Below, piece by piece: positions 45,782 through 56,866 of a DNA stretch of 64,000 nucleotides. Location: contig JAKULF010000010.1 in the NCBI GenBank assembly GCA_022661535.1, positions 2,170,001 to 2,234,000 on the forward strand, read 5' to 3'. Below the pieces are notes generated by a model, which saw only the letters and a program-made list of their open reading frames with translations, did no database searches and had not been told where the DNA came from. Position 1 is the stretch's first letter; every line of letters starts with the position of its first letter. Source of the DNA: Eutypa lata. Taxonomy: Eukaryota > Ascomycota > Sordariomycetes > Xylariales > Diatrypaceae. A program made the position numbers and the translations under genes.

Positions 45782-47647
45782 ATGGATTTCTCATTGGATG
45801 ATTTCTTCTCTGGCGGCAGCGATCCGGCCATAATTGTGCCATACGATGATTTTGATTTTGATTCTATGATAGAGCCTCATGGCCAATTTGGCGACCTAGG
45901 TGCAGCTAACACGGGTCACGGAATCAATGCCACAACGACGACAGATCTCGCAACTATACAGGATATATCGTCCGACGCCACTAATATTGACTGGGAGGCC
46001 GATTTCAGGGTAGCGAAAGAGGTTGAAGCGGCTGAAATTATAATAGATACTCGACAACAGGATGTCGGATTTTCATTCTCAAGCCACCCAGGGGCCGATA
46101 TTGAGGTTAACACCAACGAGTTACCTTCTACTCACATACAAGATCTACCAAGCGCGATGACAGGAGTTGATGAATTCTTCATAAAAAATGGTGCTTGCCG
46201 GCCTCCTGCCCCCTGTGATCACTGTCGCCGCCGTCGCCTCCAATGCATGATCTTGCAGACTACGGCAGCCAACCCTAACCCTACCTCATCATGCTCTAGC
46301 TGCGTTGCTCTGTTCCGGGAATGCAGTCTATCGGGGCGTGCAAAACGGATTCCCTCGAACTTTGAGACGTCAATGCCTGTCATTGGCCATCTTCACGGGG
46401 TGAAAGAGCAAGATAGCAGCAACCCGCAGCATGAGCGACTAGATGAGGAATTTCTCAGCCAATCTGTCACAGGAAGGTCGTCAATATCTACGTTATCTAG
46501 CAAGAGGGTGAACACTCGCTCAGTACGAAAGACGCAATCTCTGAGGAATTGGTATGCTAGCCATTTCGACCACCCCTATCCCTCGGAAGAGGAGAAGATT
46601 GCGCTTTCGAAAGAATCCGGCCTCACTAAGAGTCAAGTGGTGAACTGGTTCCTGAACGCAAGGCGTCGAAGTCGCCATAAGGCCCACGTGGAAAACCAAT
46701 CTAATAGAATATTTCCCCAAGGATCGCCCATGCCGTCGCACCAGTTAAGCATGTCCCCAATGGAGCGATGGCGAAGTTCCCCCCCTGAGGAAGAACCGGC
46801 ATTGAATTCCGCCATTGAAAACCTCATCTCTAGTCACTCAAGCAGCCAAAGATCGGCAGACAACTTTGCCATCGGGTCGTTTGAAAACCAGGGCTTTGGG
46901 ACCAGCGGTGACTCCTCAAGCTATTCCGAATTCAATGACATGTCGTCAAACTCTGCATCTTCGTATCATTCTCATTCATCAGCAGCCATCGATCCATCTG
47001 TGCTATCCCGCTCGGCGAGTAGCCTTGTCGGCGAGAGTAGAATTTCATCATGGCCAATATCTTCCGGGGAGAATGCCTCCAAATTCAAGGCCTTCCAGTG
47101 CACGTTTTGTGGCAAGAGTTACAAGAAGAAGTACGACTGGGTTCGACACGAGCGATCTATCCACCTCCCCGGCCTCGATTCATGGATTTGCTCAGTACCA
47201 GTGTCACCCGATCAGCCACACCTCATCTGGCTGGTCAATGATAGTGGGCCACGATGCATTTTCTGCGGGACCTCCTCGCCCACCGACGAGCACATGCAAT
47301 CCCACGAGTTTGACGCCTGCGTTTCACGGCCGGTGTCTGAGCGCAAGTTCACCCGTAAAGACCATGTGTGGCAGCACCTTCAAAAATTCCACGGGTGCCG
47401 CTACTGGGACGGCTGGAAGCCGAACCTAAACCTCCTTCATGATCGTCAGGATGTGGTGCAGAGCCACTGCGGGTTCTGCCAGACGACCCTGAACAGCTGG
47501 GAAGACCGTGTGGAGCACTTGACACTGCACTTCAGAGCAGGTTTGACAATGGAGAGTTGGGTAGGAGGTTCTGGGATAGATGATGTAAAAACTGACGGAT
47601 ACGGCCGGAATAATACAGTAGATGATACCCCGCTGCGGTCATCATGA
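45782..47647 (+). CDS. Transcription factor with Zn2Cys6-like, TALE homeobox and C2H2 domains
   Basis: Intronless, 621 aa. Acidic N-terminus ([20 protein letters not shown]) that could activate transcription. Residues about 140-180: [11 protein letters not shown], then C-x2-C-x6-C; the pattern C-x2-C-x6-C-x15-C-x2-C-x6-C matches a GAL4-type binuclear cluster with a long loop. Residues about 245-297: [17 protein letters not shown] and [18 protein letters not shown], a TALE-class homeodomain (three-residue extension, WFxNxR core). Residues about 437-462: [20 protein letters not shown], a C2H2 finger, followed by further Cys/His units ([47 protein letters not shown]). Ser-rich linkers join them. 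Nuclear regulator; a local regulatory role is inferred from position, 125 bp from the convergent lyase/deacylase gene. Confidence 0.9.
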   Translation: MDFSLDDFFSGGSDPAIIVPYDDFDFDSMIEPHGQFGDLGAANTGHGINATTTTDLATIQDISSDATNIDWEADFRVAKEVEAAEIIIDTRQQDVGFSFSSHPGADIEVNTNELPSTHIQDLPSAMTGVDEFFIKNGACRPPAPCDHCRRRRLQCMILQTTAANPNPTSSCSSCVALFRECSLSGRAKRIPSNFETSMPVIGHLHGVKEQDSSNPQHERLDEEFLSQSVTGRSSISTLSSKRVNTRSVRKTQSLRNWYASHFDHPYPSEEEKIALSKESGLTKSQVVNWFLNARRRSRHKAHVENQSNRIFPQGSPMPSHQLSMSPMERWRSSPPEEEPALNSAIENLISSHSSSQRSADNFAIGSFENQGFGTSGDSSSYSEFNDMSSNSASSYHSHSSAAIDPSVLSRSASSLVGESRISSWPISSGENASKFKAFQCTFCGKSYKKKYDWVRHERSIHLPGLDSWICSVPVSPDQPHLIWLVNDSGPRCIFCGTSSPTDEHMQSHEFDACVSRPVSERKFTRKDHVWQHLQKFHGCRYWDGWKPNLNLLHDRQDVVQSHCGFCQTTLNSWEDRVEHLTLHFRAGLTMESWVGGSGIDDVKTDGYGRNNTVDDTPLRSS

Positions 47648-47772
47648 CGATGATGAAGACGACAACGATGAGAAAGCACGACGCGCGCAATCATATTTCT
47701 CATATACTCCACCTTAAACCACAACTAACCGCATCATCATTTTCAAGTAAAAATACTATGAATCTAGAATAT

Positions 47773-50092
47773 CTATTTACAAAAACTGGCTGCAACTGAG
47801 ACCAACCCGTCTGAGACCGTCCTTATTGAATCAATATCCACCCACTCAAGCTTAGAATGCAAGCCCTCCCCTTTCGGTCCCCATAGCAAACAAGGAATCC
47901 CCGCCTCATGAAGTAGCGCACAGTCGGTCCAGAATGGACCACCGACTAGAGACGCGTCTCGTCCAATTGTGGTACTAACAATATCCGTGACAAGCCGAGT
48001 AAACTGGTGGTCCGCTGGAAGCTGAAATGGAGCTCGATGGAATGTCACCTTCACGTCATACTGGAAGTCTGAAATCTTCTGGTGGACTATTTGCAGTAAT
48101 TCTTCGACTTCTCGCCGAACCGAATCAGGAGTTTCTCCAGGTACTGTCCGCCGCTCTAGAGTGATAGTGCATTCGGCAGGGTACGAAGAGGTCTCCTCCC
48201 CGCCCTTGATTATCGAAGCGTGGACGCTGGGGTGTCCAACTTCGGGATGCTCAGGCCCGCTCAAAAGCGTCTTTGCATACCGGTCAAGTTCAACCAAAAA
48301 GTGTCCGGCTTTGGAGATCGCGTCGATGCCCAGGTCCGGTCTCGATCCATGAGAAGCGATACCGTGGACCCGAACTTCCAGCCAGACAAAGCCTTGATGG
48401 GAGTTGAATATATCCTCGTTGGTAGGCTCGGACACTAGCGCCGCGTCTGCTCGCCAACCGGCTCGCAAGACTTGCTCTGTCCCAATACTGGCGTCCTCCT
48501 CGTCAGCGACGGCTGCTAGCATGACATCCCCTCGCAGAGAAAGCTGTTTAGCACGAGCAAGGGCGACCATGGCGGCAGCCAGTCCACTCTTCATATCCGC
48601 TGATCCTCTACCATAGAGCTTCCCGTTCTCAATGACCCCGCTGAGGGGGTCTCCATCGTAGCCCTCAAGCGTCACAGTGTCAACATGACCGTTGAACATG
48701 AGGCTCTTACCTCTACCAGAGCCACGAGAAATTCCAATGACGGAAGGACGACCATGGATAGGTTCGATCCAGTGAGTTTCAATGCTACGGTGCTCCAGCC
48801 ATGAAGTAATAAATTTAGCAATAGCAGTCTCACCAGGACCGGTGACACTACCGAGGGTGGGACTAGCGGAGTTGATTTGAACAAGTACTTGAGTTAATTC
48901 GACAGGGTCGTCCACTGACACACAGCGTGGAACCTGATATTTTCTGGTCCCTTCAGTGCAGAGCAAGACAATGACTGACTCCTTTCCTAACCCCAGCTTC
49001 AGCTTGTCAGACTCTGTCAACTGCCGTAGTGCAGCTAAACCGGAGGCTCCACATGGCCCAGCAGATATTCCGGCATTCTGAAGATGCAAGGAAGCTTCGT
49101 GAGCTTCATAGTCGGAGATTGTACAGCTAGCATCGATACTAGCTTGGAGAAGCGGCCAGGCGATACTGGAAGGGGTCCCACAATCAAGGCCCGTCATGAT
49201 TGTGGAGCTTGTCTCTATTGATGTGAGCTCACCTCGCTGCAAGCTCTTGTACAGACATGCTGCTGTGTCCGGCTCAACGGTCATGACAGATGTCGAGCTG
49301 CCAGGACGTTTGAAATGGGATACCACCGCTTGAGCTAGAGACCCAACGCCAACAGGGGCTACGACAAGGTCTATATTCCCATCTATCTGTTGCTGAATCT
49401 CGCTCATCATGGTGCCATAACCGTCTACAATCCACTGTGAGAGAATACAAGTGTTAGTACACCTCAATGATAGGCTAGGCTATGTTACAAAGACTTGCCT
49501 GTGGGATAAGGTCATAATCGCCAAAGGCGAAATCTTGGATAAGAATGCCATTAGTGTGCTCCGACGCCTTCTGAGCTTCAAGCACTGCTTTATCATAGCT
49601 ACCAGTTGAGATGACTACGGTAGCCCCTTCCGATCGGACCAACTCGATAGTCTCTTGGTTCATTGTCGAGGGCACGTGGATCTGGGAGGAAATATTGAAG
49701 GCACCCCCCATGCGGGCAACGGCACGGCCATGATTACCATCGGTTGCCGCGTACAAGGTAAGGCTTCCAGGTTCTGCCGCGGCAGCTTTCTTCATAGTCT
49801 CGAAGTCAGCATCTAGCGGAATGTTTAATCTCTGAGCGAGGGCCCGGAAGCTACCCCAAGAGGCTCCAAGAATCTTGAATGATGGCAGCCCGAACCGACT
49901 GGTCTCGTCTTTGAGGTACACAGATCCGACACCCAGCTCTCTCGCAACATCATCTAGCTTGACTAGACTTGTCGGTTTGTAACCTGGCAACTGTTTGTGG
50001 AATTGGCCGACCAGATCTGCTTGGTCCGCTACACTGGCGGCAGCTGCCGATGCATCGGGGTTGAAGTAGGTAGGACGGCGCCATGTAGACAT
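47773..50092 (-). CDS. PLP-dependent diaminopropionate ammonia-lyase-like domain fused to M20 deacylase
   Basis: Two exons, 50092-49499 and 49434-47773, 751 aa. Residues about 1-375 are a fold-type II PLP enzyme: SRFGLPSFKILGASWG (Schiff-base Lys), ATDGNHGRAVARMGG, APVGVGSLAQAV (phosphate loop) and GPCGASGLAAL. The closest family by motif is 2,3-diaminopropionate ammonia-lyase, which yields pyruvate and ammonia. Residues about 400-751 are an M20 metallopeptidase/deacylase: FNGHVDTV (metal His, catalytic Asp), YGRGSADMKSG (bridging Asp), AVADEEDASIGT (catalytic Glu), VSEPTN and EGLHSKLEW (last metal His). Both sites look intact. A GC-AG intron joins the exons. Fusion suggests sequential steps: removal of an N-acyl group, then elimination of the freed amino acid. 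Substrate inferred, not shown. Confidence 0.88.
49435..49498 (-). other. GC-AG intron
   Basis: The donor is CAG|GCAAGT (only the GT to GC change) and the acceptor TTCTCTCACAG, with TACTAAC as branch. Removal joins D-L-I-P-Q to W-I-V-D-G-Y-G in frame, matching the family. Confidence 0.85.
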
Positions 50093-51389
50093 ATTGAGAT
50101 GTAAGATGTTTTTTCTAAGACACTAGTGATTCGGGGGATCTATCGGTTAAAGCGAAGTTGACGGATGATTCCCAATGAAAGACAAAGAAGACTTACTATC
50201 ATAGCCTATTTATCTCATGTGCACTCTTATGGCAGACGCCTTCTAAGGACATGAGGTTACATTGACATGTTGTGGACCTATCTACGCCCGCGCTAGGACC
50301 GGAACTGCTGTGCAGAAGGCTATTATCTTCTATATAGCTGCGTACTAGTTAGTTCCCCTTTTTGAGCACGGTCCTCGGGGAGAACTTCAGGCATACACCG
50401 TATATTGATGCTAAGTTATTCTTCAGGGTATTGCACGTGGCTAGAAAGGGGTGATAGTGCTTCTCCATAATAAATGCCGAAACAACGTAGTTCTAGCATT
50501 GATGATTACTTACGTTATTTTTCCAATTGGTATCAGCATTTGCCTATGAGTCTCCGCTGCTATTGTTCATCATTTTTGAAATTTAAGTCTAAGAGTGTTT
50601 CTGGGAGCCCCTGAACTTCATACTATTCCGCACTCACTGTTCATCTCGAACCCATAACAAATCCGAGCTTACACCCGGTCACGGTGTATTTGAAATGAAA
50701 TAAAAATATTGAAGGAACCTATTTTTCGGGGGTACCAAACGCAAAGAAGCATTCAAACGGTATTGATCACATAATACAATATAGGTAGTCGCCTATATTT
50801 CTAGAATACTATTTGTCATCGTGAACCGCAGGTTAGTATTTATGAACCGACTATGACGTAACTATATCGCGGTCATTAGGAGGTAAGGGCACTCAAAATA
50901 ATAACCCCTCCAGCCCCTCCAGATCACAGCACCAAAGCATGTGGCAGTGGACCGCCAACCCCACATTCGGGGGTATCTCCATGCTGCAAGATTGCCTAGC
51001 GGCATCACCGATGCTTCGGTCCGGCTGTATGATAAGCATAAGTATCACATAACGAGCCATTACGGTGACATAATATTATCTTATCTCCAACCCGCTTCGG
51101 AGAATCGATAGGTAGGCATTTGTTGGTAGGTCGGGTGCTACACGATAATTATCGTCTCACTAGGGCTAAGGGAAGATACTTCGGAGAGGCGGGGTTTCTC
51201 CTCCTCGGCTTGAGAATTAATTAAACTTCGACCTTTGACACTTAAAAACTGCTTTGAAAGTGCTTAGGGGATACTACTTTGTGCTATTTATTTCAGTTTA
51301 AAGAGGTCAAATTTTGCTGTTTGACGTAATACTAATCTGTCTTGTCACTGAAGCTACTGTATTATTTACAGCTCTGATATCTCTTCACG
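50093..51389. promoter_or_regulatory. Upstream region shared by lyase/deacylase and aldehyde dehydrogenase genes
   Basis: About 1.3 kb between divergent start codons, AT-rich and without coding features. It must hold both promoters; no defined operator recognised. Confidence 0.45.
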
Positions 51390-53220
51390 ATGGCCGATCC
51401 AATCACCTTAACAGCTCCGAACAAGACATCATACAGCCAACCCACTGGTAGGTAGTGAATGTCCATGACACGGTTCAACTCGCTAATCGCTTCTCAGGCC
51501 TCTTCATCAACAATGAGTTCGTAGCCGCCAAGTCTGGCGAGACCATCGAAACCGTGAACCCCTTCGATGAAACTCCCATCGCAAAGGTCGCCGCCGCCGG
51601 CCCGGAGGACGTAGACGCCGCGGTTGCCGCGGCGCGGGCTGCGTTCAAGAACCCAGCGTGGCGGGGCCTGAGTGCTGCAGACCGCGGCGGCCTGCTCTAC
51701 AAGCTAGCCGAGATCGTAGAGAGGGAGAGGCACGTCCTCGCTACCATCGATGCCTGGGACAACGGGAAGCCGTACCAGGTAGCCTTCGACGAGGATCTCG
51801 CGGAGAGCGTGGCGGTCTTCAAGTACTACGCGGGATGGTCGGACAAGATTTATGGCCAAACTATCGAGACGAACGATGCAAAGCTCGCTTACACGAAACA
51901 TGAGCCAATTGGTAAGCTTTATGTCGAGTCGTGTGTTATATAAGCATGGTATTAACCCGCAAATAGGTGTCTGTGCACAGATTATCCCATGGAACTATCC
52001 TATGATGGTTCGCTTCCTCACAAATTCACTATGCCTAATTGGTCTTAATTAGCTGATCATTTTTAGATGGCTGCGTGGAAGTTGGGACCTGCGTTGGCCT
52101 GCGGCAATACTATTGTGTTGAAAGCAGCCGAACAGACCCCACTATCAGCCCTTTACCTAGGTGGCCTCATAAAGGAGGCAGGCTTTCCGCCTGGTGTTGT
52201 CAATATCGTCAATGGCCATGGTAGAACAGCGGGTGCAGCTCTAGCTGAACACCTCGGCGTGGACAAGATTGCATTCACTGGAAGCACCATCACAGGCAAA
52301 GCCATCATGAGGGCCGCCTCTGTGAACCTTAAGAATATCACGCTCGAGACTGGCGGAAAGAGCCCGTTGATTGTGTTCGATGACGCCGACCTCGAGCAGG
52401 CAGTGAAGTGGTCCCATCTCGGTATCATGGGTAAGCTACAACAAGTCTGTTTGGCCTCAGGTACGGAGATAATGTTAATGTTGAGTAGGTGGTTCGGGAC
52501 AGGTGTGCACGTCTACATCGCGAATCTACGTCCAGGACAAGGTTTACGACAAGTTCGTCAATCAGTTCAAGGAGTACACGATACAGAACACCATGTCCGG
52601 CAACCAGTTCGACGCGAAGACCACCCACGGACCGCAAATCTCCAAGGTGCAGCAAGAGAAGATCCTGAGCTACGTTGAATCGGCAAGCTCGGAGGGCGGT
52701 ACGCTGGTGCTTGGCGGCAAGCCGGGCGCCGAGAAGGGTTACTTCGTCCAGCCGACGATCTTTGCCGACATGAAGAACCACATGAAAGCAGTACGAGAGG
52801 AGATCTTCGGGCCGTTTGTCGTCATCCAGTCGTTTACTTCGGATGAAGACGCCATCGAGAAGGCCAACGATACCGAGTACGGCCTGGGTGCAGCTGTCTT
52901 TTCAAAGGACATCATCAGGGCCCATAAGGCGGCAGGGGCTATCGAAGCCGGCATGGTCTGGGTAGGTGTATCAACTCTGATATTGGTTGTGTAGTTGCTC
53001 ACTAACCCCGATTGCAGATAAACAGCTCCCAAGATTCGCACTTCGGCATTCCCTTCGGAGGATACAAGCAGAGCGGCATTGGTAGGGAGCTCGGCCAATA
53101 TGCACTATCCTCATACACCCAGGTCAAGGCAATCCACGGTAAGTACTTATTCTGTATGAATACTGCCCGAATGAGGTCAGCTGATATGATGAGGTAGTAA
53201 ACCTAGGAACGATTCTCTAA
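51390..53220 (+). CDS. NAD(P)-dependent aldehyde dehydrogenase
   Basis: Seven exons: 51390-51447, 51498-51911, 51967-52007, 52067-52430, 52489-52961, 53018-53138, 53198-53220, giving 497 aa, the normal class length. Signatures: [32 protein letters not shown] (cofactor site), [16 protein letters not shown] (general-base Glu), [10 protein letters not shown] (catalytic Cys), [10 protein letters not shown] and [14 protein letters not shown], ending HVNLGTIL. It oxidises an aldehyde to the acid in the cytosol. The residues before the Cys read GGSGQVC where relatives usually have N-x-GQxC, a possible oddity depending on the intron 4 acceptor. Intron 3 uses a weak GTTCGC donor. Starts divergently from the lyase/deacylase gene, so joint regulation is possible. 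Confidence 0.92.
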
Positions 53221-53792
53221 AAGCGCCGAGATTCTTGCGGGTACGGCAGCAGTATACTTGGCCGAGGTCGTGGATATGTAGTATTGTGTAGAATGATTGA
53301 TACCATTTTATATAGTTAAATACCCTGTAACAAACCATATTGAACTATGCGAACCGAATACCGCATGCTGAGCTACTTCAAGCATAGGCTTGATGTCAAT
53401 ATAGCATACACTTTGGACACAAATATGAAGCGGTCAGGGGTCCTCGTCGACCCGTACAATGTTGTGTATGAGTTGAATTTAATATCAAATTATGCCTGAA
53501 ATCTAAGCTGATCAAGCCTGGCTTTGATCCCATAATTGTGAAGGATCTTACAATGCACTCGAACGCCCCATAATAGTATACATTAAATGCGCCCTTGTTA
53601 ACAGTCCCGTATTTCTCGGCCCGCCGACCGACCCTCCTATCCGATAGCAGTTGGGATGCTGGGTTGGAGTGCAACTCCATAGCGTAAGGTGACCGTAGTG
53701 AGCCCTTCAATAGCGTCGTCTATGCGTGTGTGCTAATTTCAGTGTAACGATGGTTAGAGATGTGGTTTGGTGTAGCGCTACGATAGCGACGA
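53221..53792. other. Intergenic region between convergent genes
   Basis: 3' flanks of the aldehyde dehydrogenase and the small membrane-protein gene; nothing else recognised. Confidence 0.45.
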
Positions 53793-54235
53793 TCAGGTCC
53801 ACACCCCGCAAGCAACCTCGAGATTCTCCCAGAACTCGTGATCCCTGTGGAAGTTCTCTGGGTTGTGTCGCCTGATGTCCTGGAGCGACGATGATCCGGA
53901 GCTGGCTAAACGCCTCCGCGTGACTTGAGACTGGGCGTATACAGCTAAGCAATTGTCGTTAGTAAAGAAAGGGATTAGAGAATAGTAGGGTATTATAGAG
54001 AAGACTCACAAAGTCCTACTGCTGCGATGATAGGTAGAGCGTATACACTGGGTTGGGTTAGCATGCTGATTGTCCGTTTTCCTGTGAAGGGGGGAGGAGG
54101 GGGGGGGGGCTGGTTAGTGGATGCTTACCCTGTCGTCAAGGGCACAGCCCTGGCGATTCTTGCCCTGGCCACAACAGGCCGAAGAGGCTCGAAGTCAAAT
54201 CTTGGCAAATGAGAGCCGTATGAATTGGTAGTCAT
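53793..54235 (-). CDS. Small hypothetical protein with one hydrophobic segment
   Basis: Three exons on the minus strand: 54235-54129, 54047-54010, 53944-53793, giving 98 aa ending in TGA. Each intron has GTAAGC or GTGAGT donors, CTAAC branches and CCAG/TTAG acceptors, and phases match. The product starts MTTNSYGSHLPRFDFEPLRP, has a hydrophobic segment across exons 2-3 (GVYALPIIAAVGLSVYA), then a basic stretch (TRRRLASSG) and a polar tail (HNPENFHRDHEFWENLEVAC). This looks like a small single-pass membrane protein, perhaps mitochondrial given the basic flank. No family recognised. A G-rich tract (54089-54109, C-rich on the coding strand) lies in intron 1. Confidence 0.6.
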
Positions 54236-56068
54236 GATACGATAAAGTTGGTATCCGGAGATATCGGGTTTAGTGTGTCTTGAAGATAAATATTCAGTAT
54301 TGGATTGGTGTGTGTTCTTTTCTGAAAGGAAGAGAGCCCTTATGGATAATGGGTGGCGTGCATCTTATAGGCATGTATTGTACGAGCCCATCTCCTCGAG
54401 GCATGGTATGATGGCGGTAACACAGCCATCTTAGGGTCGAGCCAGGTGAACTCAGAAATCGGGTGTTAGATCTACAGATTGAATGATCATTTTGCCCTAA
54501 CTTCAGAAACACGCAGTGGAAAGGAACTTGGCTCGTCTAAAGTGGTGTGGCGGTGGCATGTCAATTCTTAGAGCTCTAGGTTCTTGCCCGGCGACTTCCG
54601 GGCCCCAACAAAAGTTAAGCAGGGCGCGGCCCGACCCATTTTCGCCCCGAGCCAACGAATACGGATTACGGAGACGTCCACTATCTTCACCAATTATAAT
54701 AATTAGTTAAGTACGTACCTACTCTAAGCACTTAAAACGTCGCATTGAATGGGCTGCCTTTCGTGCAGTTTATTGTCACTCCCAACTTTGCTTCACAACT
54801 GACAACGTGTACAGACCATATCTATGTCGGTTTAATGCCCACCGGCATTTGGCTGCGGCGATGGTAGATAAAAAAGGACGAATGAAATCCCCACAGTACC
54901 AGTCATAATGCGGTTTTGGGGCTTATTCTAAGCTCTATCTGGGGCCTAATCTACTTACCACTCGTTGATCTCGAGCCCTAGGTAAGAGATGGACGATCCG
55001 GTGACAAAGCGAGGCATGCAAGCGACCGTTCTGCATTGAAGACGTTTCTTCAAACCCGAGTACATGGTGGTGGATATCAACCTTCAACTATGATGGTTAT
55101 CATTCCATACTTAATTGGTAGTCCAAGTATAAAAGACCTAGACTGCAATGCTTGTAAAATGGATTAATGACCCAGGGGTTCGATGGTAAGATGAATTATG
55201 TTCTAAAGGTATTGCAAATCCCCAGGAAAGTGTTCGGTGACTGGCCTTTAGACAAGCTGTAGTAGTGAGGATAGGAGCTTGGGTTTCTGAGTAGGCGTAT
55301 ATGAAATATGCATATTAAGGCGACTAACTCGCAAGTAAATCCTTTCTAGCTCTGAACATGAATAAAGAATACCAATCCCTAATCATAGGTGTATTTTAGC
55401 GAACCCCTCTCAGGAAGTAGGTCTGCGATAGTATCTAAATTATCACTACTATAAACTAAGTTAATGGATCACCCGAACCAAAAGATCAGACTTTATGAGT
55501 GGTCAGAATTGGTCGTTTCCAATACAACCCGATGTGGCACCATATATCTAACAACTTCAAGCTACCTTGCGCATTGTTACTAGATTCGACCTCGCTCTGA
55601 GGGTTGCCTATCTACAATAGACCCTCTCATTAGTTTGCAACCTCTCCACGTTGTATCTCATTGTTGACAATTATCACGGTGGCAATAGTTGTTCGAAGTA
55701 AAAATACTACATTTGGCTATTATGTAGGTGAAGATGACGTTGTGCGGGAAATCAATCTTACTAAAACACAAATAATTTATTAACACAAAATCAACTTATA
55801 TCTTTACTTTATCTTCTTCCGTTCTTGCTTTCCTTAAACAACCTTTTAAAAGCATTGATTCATAATTCCTACTCAAGGGGGACGAAGACATAATAAACGC
55901 CGAAATAAATGACTACCTTGCCAAAACCTTTGAAATGTATTAATATCCACTACCACACATAATTATACTTAAGCACTATCTGAACATTCTTGCCTGAACT
56001 TCCAGGAACAAACCCCTAAAACTGCTGCTACCTTGCCTAGATTAACTGACGTCTTGATTGAATTATTG
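54236..56068. other. Intergenic region, no gene recognised
   Basis: AT-rich, with only short open frames. A GC-rich patch at 54565-54660 has no coding or RNA signature I could identify. Confidence 0.5.
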
Positions 56069-56866
56069 CTAGTTTCGAAACCTTTCGGTAAATTCTTTCA
56101 ACGCCTGAGCCTGAGCTGCCTGAGATTTCGCTTTTTTTCTTTTGCTATAGTTCCTCTGATTCTCTCTCCTTCTACGCCCATTATCTAAAACTATCGCTGG
56201 ATGCTCCATGAGGATTCCACCCCTGAAATTGGGTCCATCTTCTAGAGTCGATTGGGCTAATCCTTGTTCGCCATATTCCCGCCCCGGAATTCTATGCTCT
56301 TGTGGTTGTGATGCATATTGCTGTCCAGCGGTTAGGACTACCGCAGATTGTCCTCCACATGTTTGGCGTGCCGCAGAACTGAGTGGTCCTACGCTTTGGT
56401 CTTGTCCGGTGAAAGGTCCCTGGAATTGAGCGTACGGGGGTTCCGGCGCTAGTGGATCACAATGAGGAAACTGTCCGTGGTGTGGGTTTGCCACGTATCG
56501 TAAGTCGGTTGTCTGGTATGCCGCAGCAGCACTATGCGGTTCTGCAGGTTCTTGGGTCGAGAATTCCTGGGGTTGATTATATATGGACCTGTTTGGTTGT
56601 CCTGGTATCATGGTCCCCCTTGCTGTTGTATCATACTGCATTGACGAGACTGTTTGCGGCAATGACCCCCCATTGATATACCGAATCCGCTTCCTGCAAG
56701 ACTCGCATTTATCTGGGCATACTCTAGTCTCACGCGCTGCGATTTTATTCAATATGATCGTCATGCAGTGACGTTGATTAGCGATTGGGTCAAAAAAAGC
56801 ATTGCATGGTTTTTGTTTGGTGCGAGTCTTGCCACAACAATACTCAGTCACGGTATCTTCGCACAT
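56069..56866 (-). CDS. MCE-type Cys/Gln-rich hypothetical protein, copy 1
   Basis: Intronless, 265 aa. It begins MCEDTVTEYCCGKTRTKQKP, with Cys residues up to about 57 (CPDKCESCRK) resembling the small zinc-type Cys/His region (MCE...CGH...C...CPxC) common to uncharacterised ascomycete proteins. The rest is low-complexity Gln/Pro/Tyr/Gly, with motifs IPGQPNRSIYNQPQ and REYGEQGL, and a very basic tail (RRRRENQRNYSKRKKAKSQ) that could be a nuclear signal. Related to the gene at 59801-60607 by the MCE start, GQP-x2-S-x-YN and YGEQ motifs and the basic C-terminus. Function unknown. Confidence 0.65.
   Translation of the reverse strand: MCEDTVTEYCCGKTRTKQKPCNAFFDPIANQRHCMTIILNKIAARETRVCPDKCESCRKRIRYINGGSLPQTVSSMQYDTTARGTMIPGQPNRSIYNQPQEFSTQEPAEPHSAAAAYQTTDLRYVANPHHGQFPHCDPLAPEPPYAQFQGPFTGQDQSVGPLSSAARQTCGGQSAVVLTAGQQYASQPQEHRIPGREYGEQGLAQSTLEDGPNFRGGILMEHPAIVLDNGRRRRENQRNYSKRKKAKSQAAQAQALKEFTERFRN

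Noticed and set aside
51912..53017. Aldehyde dehydrogenase as a pseudogene because of weak GTTCGC donor and odd residues
   Set aside because: All exon phases fit, catalytic Cys and Glu are present and length is normal; a similar GTTCGT donor occurs in the intact permease.
54540..54670. GC-rich patch considered as a 5S rRNA or tRNA gene
   Set aside because: No 5S consensus segments and no A-box/B-box pair or cloverleaf could be found.
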